A DNA stretch of 64,000 nucleotides from Lingula anatina (GCF_001039355.2 NW_019774914.1:1-64000); one strand, 5' to 3'. Shown: positions 23,980 to 38,277, counted from the first letter of the stretch. Numbers and translations are program-made. The notes: generated by a model from the sequence alone, not told the origin.

Positions 23980-24073
<94 letters not shown>
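23980..24073. repeat. Palindromic trinucleotide microsatellite (AAT)n(ATT)n
   Basis: About 59 bp of AAT repeats switch directly to about 35 bp of ATT repeats near 24039, giving a long near-perfect hairpin. The poly-Ile ORFs on both strands are artefacts of this repeat. Confidence 0.95.
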
Positions 24074-25478
24074 GTATTTCTGGTATGCATACATACAGTT
24101 ACCATGGTTATTATGCAGTAAACGAAATACAATCAAGTGTGATAAACAATGTCAATCTTGTGGTATCTCTTTTGAAATATCGATAAAACATTTTCTCGTC
24201 ACAACTGTAAGACATATCATACTTTTTAGATTTTTATATAGCAACATATGGCAGGAATAACGGCAATTTCAACGGTCTTGGATATGTTACACTTTGGTGG
24301 TTAAAGGAAAAAAGTATGGTACAATATCCATAAAAATCAGATATTGCTAAAAGGTACTACGCTCACGGTGCCACTTTTGAGCAACTCACTTGAGCACCAT
24401 CACGAGCAAACGCCCTTTCAACCATAGCGGTGTCTGAACCCTGTTTGTGGGAAGAGTAGTCCTCAGAAACTCCGCTACTTTTGCGTGATAATGAACTACA
24501 CACGTAAACGCCTCCTCAACAGAGGCGGTCAAAGAAACCCCTTGGTGGGTACGGTAGAACCTCCAGATGAAGCCGATAACTCACCTTGGGAGATTTTGCG
24601 AAATCGGGATGCCTCGAATACCAGGGACCTGAGTCCATCGAGAGAGCAGGAGACGGTTCCCGGTTGATACTAGACCCGCGGTTATCATTGATTTGTACAG
24701 GTAAATATTGACCCAGACCCACTCACGTCACGCTAACTGTAACCTGTGTGAATCCAATGGGGGCCGATTACACGAACAATATTTTTTTTTACACCACGGT
24801 TTCGTATTGAGGCCCAAAATCTAGTATTGAAGCGAAAGTCATTTTAGTCGTATTTTAATAGGGTGTGATCGTTAAAGAAATCTTATCATAATGGTTTGGA
24901 CACTTTCACGTGTAGATTAAATCGTACCTTGCATATCGCAATATATACCGATAATCAAAACAAAAAAGCGGGAAGCAGATGAACACAAGCTTTTCTATCA
25001 CATGGTTACTTTTATTATAGTCAAAACGTATAGATAATATAATGAAGTAATACTGATAGGTATTGTTGTCTTATTCCACTATAACGTACAATCGTCATGT
25101 ATATATATATATATACACTGCATTTGGACATATTAGCACAATATGTTGTAATTGTAGCATAAAAAAATTATTTCAGATTGTAAAATAAATGATCGGTTAT
25201 TATTTTAATTTAATGTATTATAAATCCGCTCCTCAGAGTGCTTTCTGTTTTTTTTTTTTTTTTTTTTTTTTAAACGAAGAAGACCGCCACTTTGAAATCA
25301 CCATTTTACGCTTTGAAAACCGATACCACTATGGTGAAAACAATTCATTTTTAATGTGTGCAGAAATCATACTTTTACATGGCAGTGACTCTTGGGCCTT
25401 GAAAAAAGAGCTAGCTCCAGGATAAATAATATGGCACAAACATCAGTTCGCTCGCAGGGAAACATTACAGAGATCTAT

Positions 25479-25643
25479 GACTGCATTCCCACGTTTAACC
25501 GGCTTAAATGTCTGTCCCGCCTACTAAAAGCTGTAAGGGGGTAATTAACTAAAGTGCGCGCTCGGCTGACAGAAATTTAGCGTGAACGCCCAGGAAGTTA
25601 GGTCGATCCAGATGGATCGATCTAAATCTGTGGGAATGCAGTC
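25479..25643. mobile_element. Second copy of the GACTGCATTCCC MITE, inverted and shortened
   Basis: The ends are GACTGCATTCCCAC and GTGGGAATGCAGTC, with TAT on both sides (25476-25478, 25644-25646). The interior, reversed, aligns with 14774-14988 (shared TTTTAGTAGGCGGGACAG and TTAATTACCCCCTT blocks), but one arm has lost about 50 bp. Confidence 0.82.
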
Positions 25644-26136
25644 TATGATGTCATCCCTCCAACATAAACAAATGTGGCAATAGGTGGCAGAGCGGAACTG
25701 GCAGACTTCAGTTTCGAGACCAAAGAACAATTTAAAGTGCATGTCTATTTGACGTGCCCTGCATGAGAACATCCAGACGAATAAGTTGTGTTGAATCTAT
25801 GGCAAGAGACGGTCGTGAGGGCAGTTTACACCTTCCAAGCTTAATGACCGATAGAGGGCACTGGAGCAGCAGCAGGTAATTTATTACGGATGTGAGTGTA
25901 TGATGAGTATGTTAATCACGAATTTGGTAATCGATGCATGAACAGAGCTGATGATCTACTGCATGTACAGGATAAATGAGCGAGATGTGAGCGTTACATG
26001 GTTGTAATATTTCCATGTTACCTAAACTTTTCAAACAACGTGAAGTGCAGCGTTTTACCGATATTGTTAAGTACCAGCTCGTGCGATGAAAATAAAAATG
26101 TTGTTTCTGTCAGATTTTCTATCTCTCTCTCTCTAC

Positions 26137-26167
<31 letters not shown>

Positions 26168-26168
26168 G

Positions 26169-29100
26169 TTATTGTGTCTGTCCTGGAACATCTCCAGTGT
26201 TCTCGTTTACTTCCCACGTGACGGCGAGATCTGATTGTCCCTTCTTTGACTTTCCTTTGCGCTTCTTTGATTTCGATTTTGATTTTGGTTTAGGAGCTGG
26301 CACTTGGAGAGAATTGCTTGCGTTTTTGTCCTTTGAAGCAGGCATCTTTGGTTTTGATACCCCTTTGATTTCGTCCATTAGTTCTTCTTCTAAACACTCT
26401 CTTAATATGGTGTCAACAATGTCTTCATCCCTTTCAGCAAACACTTTGAAGATTTTGAGAAAATTGTCTGACATCTGAAACGGCAAGAACAGTTAGTTAA
26501 GCTTTATTTCGTTCCCACGTTTATAACACAATTAAACTACAACAGCATTATTGCTAATCTAAACTTTTCTTTTATCAGAGAGATCGAAGTGATTGTAGCC
26601 TTGGTAAATACAGCATGCATGCAATTTTCGTGAGCACGTGTGTGCGTGCGTATGCGTGCTTTGCTGCACGAGATTGACATGTACGCGTTTTCATGAATTT
26701 ATAAACACGATTTTTCAAGTTTAGGAAATCCATGTATAATGGACCGGCTTTTCGAAACGAAAATTTAAAAAAAAATCATTATAGTTGCTCATTACCTTTT
26801 CGGCCAAGGCCATGGCCGTCTCCATATCCCTGTCCACGGGTCGCTTCTTAACCTTCTTCTTGGGAACTTCGCCATTTGTGTCCGCGGACATGATGTGTTG
26901 TTGCGCAGTCGCACTTCGGATCACCACACGGCGCCGAGCATTTTTGCTCTTGTCACATGATGTGTTGTCCTCAACGCCAGCTACTTCCAGCAGAACCTGC
27001 TGAGTGTCGATAGGTGGCGCGGTTGTGCTGTCGTTTGTTTCTTGGGTTGTGACAGCAACTGTGGGTATGTCATTGATCGCTGTTATAGAAAAAAATTTAA
27101 TCAATTGAAACAGATAGACCATAAGCTTCTTTTTTTTTTGTAACTTTATTTCTTTCTTAGAGACGCCGTAGAGTCGAGCGTTGGCTAATATATATATTAC
27201 TAGAAATGGAAGGTGGGAATTTCTAAATTCACGGAGTTACGTGTTTATCAGTATATTTCTCCAGCTTCTTCCTCCAGAAACAGTTCACCGGATTCTTTTA
27301 AAAATATTAAAAAAGGGCGGTTTCTGGCGGGGAAATTATAAGTATGGCACTCTCGAACAGGGAAGTTAAATATGCGCGACCAAACGTACCGGGGTACCTC
27401 AGTGAATAGTCTTATCGGGAAAAACATCTGTATTGTTTACATGATCAAACCGAAACGAATAGACTTTGATACTCTTACCAGGCTTTTTGCGGGAGAGTTT
27501 ACTCTTCTTCTTCCTGTTGATTACGGTATCCACCCAAGAATTCATCTTGTTAGACAGGTACTCTGCCAGCTCCTTATCGTACTCCTGCTTGGATTCATCA
27601 GTCTTGAGCTCCGCCAGCGTATCATTGATGATAGATATAAACATATTGAGAAGCATGAAATTCATGCTCATTGTAAAGATGAAGAAGAACACTTTCAACA
27701 AGAACGTCTCCTCCGTGATGACGTCGGTGTATTTCAACACCCCCAACATCACGCCGAAGAGATTAAACATGGCGAAGGCAATGGCTCGGAACGCTGCCAA
27801 AACGCTTCCACTGTTAACCATCAGCGTCAGTCCGAACGTGAAAAGACAGATGATGAAAATCACGGCGTAGGAGAGAAGGTCCAGGAATGACCTGGTCAGG
27901 GTTGTGCTCAGGATAGACAGTAGCTTGTGGAAGGAGAGGGGTCGGAAGAGGTGTAACGTGGCCACGAACAGGCTGATGGCAATGGTGAGAGAGTACCCGA
28001 AATCCCAGTTGGCTACGAGATCGAAACCAACGAAATGACCTGAAAAGAAAAGGATGGCGTAATATTGCTTTATATACTAATATATGCTTTATGACTGTAC
28101 TGTGATACCTGATCTTAAGGTTTATGGTATACATGTAATTAGTTAAAATGGTGAGACGCCATCGTGAAACCTACACTATCAAGGCAGTGTATACCGCGTG
28201 CAAAAGAGAGAGTTTAGATGGAATGTTTATAACCCTGCACAGTTATTCATGGAATATACCTAATAGCGACATCATATACTACCAAAATTGGTATATAAAT
28301 GATAGAAACATATATACAGTATAATATGATAAAACTGATTAAAATTATACCAAATAATCGTGTGAACAATCAAGCCTGTCTCCGGACTGACTTTAACTTA
28401 CCATTATTATTTTTCACATCTTCGACGGAACGGATGACATAAACGGTTCTCAGGACAAAGCAAACCATGCTGGCCACGGCGAACAGCAAGTCTATCAGTA
28501 TCGCATAATTCCACAGGACTTTGAAGTACTTCGATCTTTTCTTGAACATGGAAATGCTCTCCTTCACGAGGAGGTAGAAGACCACAATAGCCCATATGAC
28601 TTGAATCACCAACAGGATGAAATCGAACGGATTTACATACGGGTATGGCCGGAAACTCACGAGCTCCCTCGTGACGAATATCCCGCCGATGGCCGGCAGT
28701 TCCAGTTTGATTCGAACCATTGAAAATACATTCACATTCATATTATTTATGGTAAATTCCACAAAGACCACCCTAGTAAGGCGGTCGATCCAGTTATTGG
28801 CCAGAAGCGTGTTCAGAACCGTGATTCCTTCCGCTAGGGAATTGACTTCCACGGCGTATCCACCGCCGTCGTAAAGGCTGAACAACCCAGATACCCAGAG
28901 GTCCTTGTCGCCATTGGGAGATGTGTGGTTAAATGCTGTGGCGGACGCATCCACGCCAGCGTTAAGGCCTGCTTCCCACCCTAGAAAATTATTTTCAGTA
29001 TTTAATTTGGCTACTAGTTTAATAATCACTAATAATACAGCTGTAGGTGAATTTACTTCAAATGGCTCGCCCCTGTCAGGATTTTCAAAACGTGTTTACT

Positions 29101-32100
29101 GATAAATTCTTATACTATGGGGTTAAACATTGCACTCCCGCAATATGCCATCGATCTGTACCCACTTGATTGATAATCATCCCACTATACCCTAGTTCCA
29201 CCAATGTTCTGTACTTACCTGGCTGGTAATTCACCTTGTCTTGGCGTTCAAATGAGTAGTCAGTGTTGCAGGAGTTGAACAGATTTGTCATGTGTGGTAT
29301 AACGGTACAATGACCTTTGAAAATCACAGAAAATAAACATATCAATTGAGGGGATAATATCATGGCCTCTTGTAAAAAGCTAAAATACGTTGGACCGTCG
29401 ACAATGTTTTTTCTAAGAATGTCATCAATTATTTCCTTTTAAAACTATTGTATTGTGTCCAAGCTCCGAAAAAACCCACAAAACCTGACTGGTACTAACG
29501 GAACCTAAATTTTATAATAATACAGATTCCGTCTCATTAGATCTACATCATCTTACCCTGTACCACTCTGTGTTGGCGCAGGCGCAGTGGTCCAAGTCTG
29601 AGGGCGTAGATGTCATGAAGGAACTGTTGGTCGTAGGCATCCAAGGCGGCCCCCGTATAGTCTGTGTCAGGAAAAACTGCCGGGAAAATGGTCCCATTTA
29701 GCCAGGAAAATATGGTCTCCATTCGCTGAATCTGCAAAACGATGTACAAAAATGAGAGACATCCGGAGATGTATAGTTCCTCAGAAATTATTATGACTTT
29801 ATAAAATAAAAAAAAAACGGGCGATATTTCTTGTCAATCTCATCTTACGAAAAACGTAGCCATTCTATTTATCCTCATGCGCGTGCAAAAAAAAAAAGAA
29901 AAAAAAACGCGTTTTCAAATGAGTGTCGTGATAACACAAAGGCAGACAATAGAACAGATAATGTAGGCATGATGTAGTGGATTTGTAAAGTACCCTCATG
30001 CTTGGTATGAAGTGTGAAAACGAGGGGAAAACGTACCTCACTGAAGGTACCATCATCTAAACTAAGGCTATTCCTCAAGTTGTCATTCTGCAAGAAGAAG
30101 TTGGGATCTCTGTTGGCAAAACAGATCACCAGTAACAGAAACAGGTACCCAAGATGCACCGCGATGTCGTTCACCACCCCGGACAGTTTTTGTTCATGTT
30201 TCTTCTGTAGTTTTCTCATTTTGATTTCCTCTTCGTCTATCGTGGTGTCCGCCATGGGGACAAAGACGGCTTTCGGGATGGTATCTGGATGAAGAGGAAT
30301 GTGAAAATACATGTATTTAAACCAAATGATCTCTTGACACGTATATAGTAATACGTACTGTAATTCTGAATGAAGCTTGTGTTAACTTAAGTATATAAAC
30401 ACCTTGGTGGTGAATTAGTGACCATCATTCGAATAAAATAGAAACCAACAAGAAAAACTGCTTTAGTTTAAAATAGCCCCAAAATTAACATCTTCCGTTA
30501 CCCAGAACAACTGTGCCAGCATTACACAAGGGAAAATGAGAATCTACAATATGTCACAATTATTTAATTTTCAGTGGAAAATAATACATTCGTAATTTGT
30601 GCACGTCCTGGCAAAATCACAGAGCTTTATAATCACAGCTTATACTTACAATTATATGGTAAAAGCACGTGTTCTTCTATGACAAAATCATCGTCGGTCT
30701 CGTCGTCTCCGGGCATGCGCATGATAATGGACATAATCAGAGCCAATAGCAGTACCTGGGACAAACAAAAGATACCTGACATAAATTTGTCTTATAGATT
30801 TTTTAAAGTTTCAGTGAAAAACAGCTCTAAAAATAGATGTAATGTCTACGATTTAAGAACAAAAGTCTTGCTTTCCATTATGCTGTTCCATAAAATTAAC
30901 CAGTCAGGTTACATGCATATCATAATATCGTTACTTTGCTTGTGAGTTTGTCATTCATCGTGTATAAACTCTTGTCTTGCAAACTGCCATGATTATAGTC
31001 ATTTCAATCTTTTTTGTTTTGATGACAGGCTTTTGCAAAGTAACCTTTATTTTTTTGTGTAGTCTACCTTAAAAAAAACTATTATAGAAACATGCCCTCC
31101 AATTGCATCCGTACCTGTAAAGGCTGTACTACTAAGACCGACTCGCCAAGAGCGAAGAAGAGAGCAAGAAGCCAATTGGTTGATTTGGTCGCCCCCCACT
31201 CGAGGCTGTACAATAACGTGAAGAATGCTGACGTAAACACTGCCACAAATGCCAGGATGTACCCGAACACGACGAACCACCAAGGAAACCTGACAGGCTT
31301 TCGAGGGGGGTTGGGAGGCTTTGCGGGCGTCTCGGGTGGCGGTGGAGGGGACTCGCGCATCATCTCATCAAATTCAGCAATAGCTTTGACGAGGTCAGAT
31401 TTGTCGTCCTTGGTTTTGGCTTCCTTGTGAATTGCTAGCACGTTTTCCACTGCTTTGAACATCTTCTCGTCCTTCTCCTCTGGCACGAGGGCCTTCCTTG
31501 CCACAGCCCATTTGTCTGCTTTATACGGGAAAATTGACTTGTCGGTTTTTCTAGGTCTACTCCGCCGAAAAACTTCCAACATGATAAAGGTAGGGGGGAC
31601 CACGAGAACACTGGCAATCAGACCAACATACACCTGTCTGAACGTGATCACAATGGGGCCGATGGCGATGCCGTTTCCCTTGTCTTCGTTTTCAGTATAG
31701 AACATAGCGTTCGATATCATACACAAAAACAGAACAGCCAAGCACGTGGTCAGCCGCTGAACTCTCGTGAGACGGCTGGGCGTCGGTCGCTTGGCAACGG
31801 AAAACCATAAATGGTCGTCGAATATTTTCTTCTTGGCGTTGTTGCTAAGGAGGAAGGAGAAGTCTTCCAGGGCCGTCTCGTCCGCAGCTGTTAGCAGCCT
31901 GTCGGTGTTGCCGTCGTCCTTGCATATGGAGAGCCACTCGTCACAGAGAAAAAGATATCTGAATGAAGAAGAGGGTTAAACAATGTGATAATGGTTGTGC
32001 TTCCACGTGCACATGGGTTCAGCACTGTATAATTATTTTTCCATTTGCACGTAATTTATTCATTTTTCTTTCTCCTCAGTCTTATATTTTAACCTAAATA

Positions 32101-35100
32101 CATTCTAGGATGATTTTATGACTGATATAAGAACGATTTTATTATGGGGATTGTGTGTGCGATTTTATGTATAGTACCGGGTATGTACTCTTTTATGTCT
32201 TTCATCGCTGAGATGGGAATAAATATATAACAGCATAACTTAAATAATAATTATTGTCTGTATTGCCCTCTCTCTCTCTCTCGCTCCCTCAGCTTAACTG
32301 ACCTGTCCTTGGTAGTGACGTCATAGACTGTTATCTTGTCCAGGTGCCAGCTGGAGGCGTCATCTACCTGGCAGTGCCACACGTGGAGGTGGGTTAATCT
32401 GCCCAGCGACCGCGGGGTACTCAGGACAAAGTTACACACTTTGCCGCTTTTGAAATTCTAGAAATTAATAAATATTGAAGAAATGAGTAATGGAATGAAA
32501 TTAATTTATCCTTACTAGCGCCTAACCGGTCAAATAAAAGAAAACTCAGCCAAAATTTGTAAGTAAGTAATTTTGCACCACCTGGTCCAGTTATTCTATA
32601 CCAAAATTGAAACTTTGAAACCAATGACTAGCTAAATATAGGACATTAACGTTTGTGTATGAAGTGAACTTTCTATGACCAAGTATCGCTGTGCACGTGT
32701 TTGTATTATGTAATTAAGTTCGCATTTAGATTGGAGAAGTTGATTTTCTAAACCTAATACATGTATCTTTCGCAGAAATTACACATCGTTGTCGTTGTCA
32801 TGCAAGAATAACGTTTACACACCATAATTAATACTTACTTGGATATGACGCCACGTACTGATACTTGAACAGTGTCGTGTAACCTACCTCCCTACTGCGA
32901 TCCAGGAGTACTTTCGGTTTCGTTCTTCCCTCAGTGCCATACAATATTACGTATGGAATGGCTGTAGTGTGCTTGGGGGACTTGGAACTGGTGAAAACAC
33001 TGAGAAGATAGTGCTGCTGATCCCAGCGCTGGTTTTCCAACAGATGATGGTGAACCCACTAGAAAAAAATAAATAAGGGATATTAGTTCTAAGCGTGTCA
33101 AGATGATGCTGTGACGTAATGGTGACGTCCCAACTACACTGTATAACTGTTAAGTAATTTGGAATTTTTTTTGAGAAATCAAGGTTACCCATGTTGGTGT
33201 AATAACATTATTCAATTACACAATTTTGATAATTGGAGATTTTTCGCAACAATTCATATTGCAACGAAAGTATTACGGTAAAGACACAAAGAATTCGTGC
33301 AAACAAACTTTCAGTATATAAATTACAGTCACACAATAGCAGTTAGTGGAAGTATTGATATTAATAGCCTTTATAATCTTATTACCAGTTGTAAAGCTTG
33401 TGTGTTATTTCTTAAACATTGGTTGTTCGGTAATTTCAAATTATCCTGATGATAGGTTATACCTTAGATGCGGTAATTGGATAATGTATCAATTAACCAA
33501 TACTTTTATGTATTTATTTTCTGTAGAAATACCCGTTGACATGACTGTCCATATGCAAAGTTATAATGATTTCTAGAATAATAAGACCAGCAAAAATGAA
33601 TAATAACTAAGTGCATAATACAGCTTATGAAATTTTTCGGTTACATTGTACAAATACAAAATTCAGTTTTGCTTACGTTCTCCATATCTTGCTTGTCCTT
33701 CCTCCTCGCCCATATAAACAGTAAGAAATACAGCGCCACCAGGGAGCTCATCACTATCAGCACGTGCGGCGCCTGCGCGAGGAGGGCGCTGAAGTTCCCG
33801 AACACTTTGCCGAAGTCTATTGTGTTAGGTGGGACGAACAGGCCCGCAGCAAATGAGCCGAAGAAGTTGCTCTTGAAAACCACCTTGTTGGATTTAGAGG
33901 CGCCTTTAATCTGAAACACGAATGAAATCCTTCAACGTGTTTTAAGTAACATATCTATATCTGTGATATATTTTACACCGACGGGTAATGTACGATGCCC
34001 ATATTAAAGCTTATTTTATATTTTTCGTTGTTTCATTAATGCTTTTTTATGAGAATGGGTCAATATTAGTTTGAGGGCGGGGACGATATAATACTTTTCA
34101 CATATCTAATATAAGTTAAAGATAACTAAAAGCAAAAAGTGTAAATCTAAAGCAAAATCCAACGGTACCTTAAGACCTGATGGCGAACCCCATGATTTAG
34201 ATGTACGATTATATGAGGAAGGGGTGATTGCAGTGGACCGCATACTCAGGGTACCATTGCCGCCTGTCGATAGGAGCCGCCTGCTACTTCCGCCACCTGA
34301 TGAGGTGGCTGATTCTGCACGTGAGTAAAACGTTGAAGAATCGCCAAATCATTGTTTTGTTTAAGAAGGTCGTTTCTACTACAGCTCGGATTTCAGTGAT
34401 TTGATGGCAAGATAATTAATGCCAAGACCATATTTTTTTTTAATGTTCCTTAACCTCATCGCTGTTAAATGCTGCATTTAGGCCCTACTGCATGTAGGTA
34501 CTGTTAAGCCAACCACTAATATTAGAAAAACTTCATATATAAATAGATACATAAATTCATTAATAAATATTTATTTAATAAATTAGCATTTAAATTATTT
34601 ACATTATAATAAGGGAGCAATCTACCTCTTCCATAGATTTATCGGTCTAACAACAAAATGAGGTTTGTGTTTCATACAATCTAACACTTACCCTCGGCCA
34701 AAAGAACCGACAAGCCAAGTTTTTGTGCTGTCCCTAATGCCTCTTGTGGTACGACTATCACCAGCGTCCCATTATCAAATTCTTCGTTCACGTCGATATT
34801 TTTGTCGGAACTTTCCACAGCAGACGACACAACGAACCGAAAATCATAACTCTGCTTCGTAGCTTCTCCGTCCAGCTTGCCTAGGAAAACCAGCGTCTGG
34901 TCAGGAGGAATGTCGAAGGACAACAAGATTGCGGCGTCTTGGATGGCGATGGTTTGAGAGATCCCGTTGTCGGTGGTCATGTTTTCCATGTTTGCTTGAG
35001 TTTCTTCAAATTTCATTGCTGCTCCGACTTCGGCCTCGACGAAGCCACCGTCCAGTGCTGCCATCTGTCCCGAGTCCGTCTTCATCTCGAATGTAGTAAC

Positions 35101-38100
35101 TCCGGAAGTGACGTTACTTCCGCCCGGAGCGTACTTGAATGCGTTGTCTGCCATTGCTACCAGCTGAAGAGAAATGCGGAAAGTGTTGAGAAGAAAGCGA
35201 ATGTCAGGTCACTGGGTTTTGCAAAGGCAACTTAAAGGAGAAGGGAAATGGTTAAACTGAATAAAGTATACTGAGTAAGTCGTACTGCACCCGGAAGAAT
35301 GATTATTTCATGATTTCAAGAAAATATCAAATAAAAAAAAATGATATTTTTTATTTGATATTTTATTATTTTAATTTTGGATGCTATTTAAAGATCCTCT
35401 GACATCGGAGGATACACTGTAAGCTATTTGATTTCATACCTTGACATTAACGGGTTCCGTTGTCGCCAGAGCTCCGTTGATTTTGATCGTAGTCGAGCTA
35501 GTGGTGAAGTTCCCCGCAGCGGCTTGACTACCAGCAACCTTCTGAAGTGTCATGGCAACAGACTTGGTGTTAATTACCACTGGAGGAGAGGAGGTATTCA
35601 TGCCCCCCAGGATTGTGTCGCCGATAGAGTTGACGAGCTGTTCAGACTTCTCAGCTCGTGCCTATAAAAGAGAGTTTATAATCGGTAACCATGCATAAAA
35701 ATTACAAACTCAAAAAAGGTAAATCTGAAATACAGTTGTTATTTTAAGGTCTTATTTTTGTTTGAAATACGTATGTGTAATATATATACATTTCTCTTGC
35801 ATGTACCATACTCTACAGGTAAATAACGCACAGAAGACATGACGTTTCTTATAAAAACTTAAATATTTAATAAATTCTTAAATGCGTGGTCAATTTGGCT
35901 ATTTGCATGTTCCCGACCAAAAGACCCCTCTCCTTTCTTAAGAGTGGTATTTAGAATATGTTTAAATTATATTAAAATGTATGTATTGACCCAAGGTTAG
36001 TCTTGGATACATGTTGACTCGAATTTGCGTTTATAAATGTCTGCACATTCATTAACATTAAAGAAATTAATGAAAAAGAAATAAATAAAAAACGAGCATG
36101 CATAAAAACAGATAAAAAGCTGAATATAGAGCTAGGTCAACTGCCATCTTGGATCAATGCAATGTGAATAACATTAAGCAATGCTATTCAAGAGACCATT
36201 TGTACTCACCGCCTTGGCTGCGGTTGCATTAGCACTGTCCGTAACGTTACTGGCTGGGTCATCACCTAACGTAGTTGACAACAGGTTGCTGATTGTACCA
36301 ACGATGGCTGAAATGTAACAGAAAAGGTGTTCAGCCAAGATCGGTGTAATGAGATAAGGTAAGCAAAGCCAAAATTGAAAAATTAATTTCAAAGGAAGTC
36401 TCCAGTGGTAGGTCCAGGGGGATGGGGACAGTAAGTGACGTGTACGTTCCCCACCTATTAGGAGGGTACCCCCTCACCCCAGAAAAGTTAAACAAGCGAA
36501 ATGACACAATGGAAGCTAAGCAGGGGTGGATTCAGGCCATCATCTGGACGACGGTCAGATTTTCAAGTTTACATTGTCATACATCTAACGTTTTCTGTCG
36601 GAAGACGGTCAAAAATGGAAGATGGATCAACAAAGATAATTTGGAAGACTGTCAGAAAATATCTCTGGATCCGCCCCTGCTAAGTAATATTCCGTCCTGA
36701 GCCTTACATGTTAAAGTAAATTTGCCCTGTTTTATATTTGCAGAGGGAGGCCGTTTTAATTGCGCCCTCCTTTACTTCACAAAGAAAAAAGCACTGCTTA
36801 TCTCATCACACCTATCTTGACTGTTAATTGATGGATTGTGTAGCTGCTAACATTATTTAGCAATTTTAACTCTCAAATACCTGTAGATATTTGTGTTAAT
36901 GCTGCGTTTCCAAGGTTGGCGTTTGAGGACATCTTGTTAAGTATGGATTCACTGGCGTCGAGAGCTTTGTCCTGCAAAGATGAAAAAATATTGTTACTGT
37001 TGGAGAAATAAAATGTACATAAGGTTATTCTCAAGGTACATCTTTATAACATACAAAATACTGTTTACAAATACTTGATATACAGTGATTTCTATCTGCA
37101 CAGTGTGTGAGGGTGTGTGTCTGTGTGTGTGTGTGTGTGTGTGGCTGTGTGCATGCATGTGTGGGATTGAAATCGTATGTATATATGTACATATACGACA
37201 TCTACTTGTGAACTTCTTTAGCGTGCAGTGCTTGGTCTGCCACACGCGTGCATGTATCTGTACGCATGTATTGTGTGTGTGCGAGTGTGTGTGTGTGTGG
37301 GGGGGGGTATGTAAGGAGAGATGTGTCTATTGCGGCCCTTGTGACAATATTCCCAAACAATTTAGTACATTAACTTACCATTGTAGCCTCTGTGATACCG
37401 GAGGCATCCGAGTCGGTGATAGACGACAGCGAGTCGGCGACCTTCGCCAAGCCGGCTTCATCGGTGACAGAGTCTATTACGTTCAACATGGCCGATACTG
37501 CCATATCTCGTACCTGAAATAATGTGTTCAAGCCAGCATAGAAGTTTAATTGATAAATATATTTCATTCATTTTTATTTATTTATTTATTGCTTTTGTTA
37601 TTACCTTTTGACATTAAGGACATTAACTTTTGTTGTGCATGTTATATTGCAGGAGAATACTATATGATAAATACAAACTAGATCAAAAATGCGACGACAT
37701 TCATTTAGGTAAATGTACCTGTGTTCCAGTGAAACAAACAAAGAAAGAAGAAAAATATTAATGAATAAAAGTAAAAGAAAAACGATTAAAATCATACAAG
37801 CCTAGTACAATGTTATTTCGGAAATCGATACCCATTGATTTGCCCATAGCTACTCAGATCACCAATACAAGTAATTATAACACGGTCCAGAAGTGAGTAT
37901 AATAAACATGACTACGAACCTGTTGTAACTGGTCGGTGTTGGTTGAGCTCTGGAAATAATAGGAAAAATCCAGTAAAACAAATGGGAAACGTATTTATGT
38001 TGTGAACGAGTGCACTGTGGTACATGTACAGTTGTGATCACAAAACAACGTTGAATAACTTTTTTTGTCTCTTTCCATAATTTGTCTTGATGAAAACGGA

Positions 38101-38277
38101 TTCTTCCCTGAAGTAAAAATCTGGTATATTTTTCCATGAATATAACTTTTATCTGATTTCAAACAATGCCTATTAATGAAGCATTTCTCTTACTGTATTA
38201 CTTATGGCGGCCACCACGCTGTCCAATGCGTCCGGTGAAGTTATTGCAGATGCATTGAAGGATTCCAATAAATCACC
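26169..38277 (-). CDS. Polycystin-1-family receptor/channel protein (5' partial, 20 exons)
   Basis: Exons read on the minus strand, phases all consistent: 38194-38277, 37920-37949, 37379-37513, 36881-36971, 36210-36307, 35440-35661, 34692-35163, 34169-34314, 33677-33910, 32888-33058, 32303-32457, 31115-31958, 30650-30755, 30037-30284, 29557-29731, 29219-29314, 28402-28980, 27479-28039, 26796-27079, 26169-26474; about 1,678 residues. Order of parts: a REJ-like Ser/Thr region; a GPS-like segment; TM1 after LFVPPNTIDF; a PLAT domain (exons 33058 and 32457); the linker HLWFSVAKRPTPS; TM2-TM5; TM6; a large polycystin (TOP) extracellular domain (30284-28402); TM7-TM11 with a pore helix near FAMFNLFGV; a Lys-rich tail. 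The family senses extracellular or luminal cues and pairs with PKD2-type channels. The layout fits PKD1/PKD1L2-like members. The N-terminal domains are missing, because gap 38497 and repeats lie upstream. Confidence 0.9.
33677..34314 (-). other. Degenerate GPS segment of the polycystin
   Basis: This spans two exons (34169-34314 and 33677-33910). Before the family hallmark FFVPPN-like stretch (here LFVPPNTIDF), a GPS normally has two Trp, four Cys and an HL-T cleavage tripeptide. Here one sees SWGSPSGLK and then KSNFFGSFAAG, with no Cys and no HL-T. The second exon then enters TM1. Confidence 0.65.
36521..36679. mobile_element. 159-bp MITE with CAGGGG termini in a polycystin intron
   Basis: The left end CAGGGGTGGATTCAG pairs with the right end CTGGATCCGCCCCTG. 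CTAAG is duplicated at 36516-36520 and 36680-36684. It is non-coding. A second, inverted family member lies at 43210-43377. Confidence 0.85.

Larger units (their letters stand above)
22596..26168. other. Intergenic region between GPCR and polycystin
   Basis: No gene is supported. It contains an AAT/ATT palindromic microsatellite (23980-24073), an inverted MITE copy (25479-25643), T runs (about 25250-25270) and a TC-rich run (about 26120-26167) against the polycystin stop. The stretch 24360-24760 is less AT-rich and unassigned. Confidence 0.5.

Noticed and set aside
23857-24132. Poly-Ile ORFs on both strands
   Set aside because: Pure product of the AAT/ATT microsatellite.
27372-27890. 172-codon plus-strand ORF
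   Set aside because: Antisense shadow of the polycystin pore exon (27479-28039), which has clear homology and splice sites.
37085-37522. 145-codon plus-strand ORF rich in Cys and Val
   Set aside because: Runs through GT microsatellites and the antisense of a polycystin exon; no domain.
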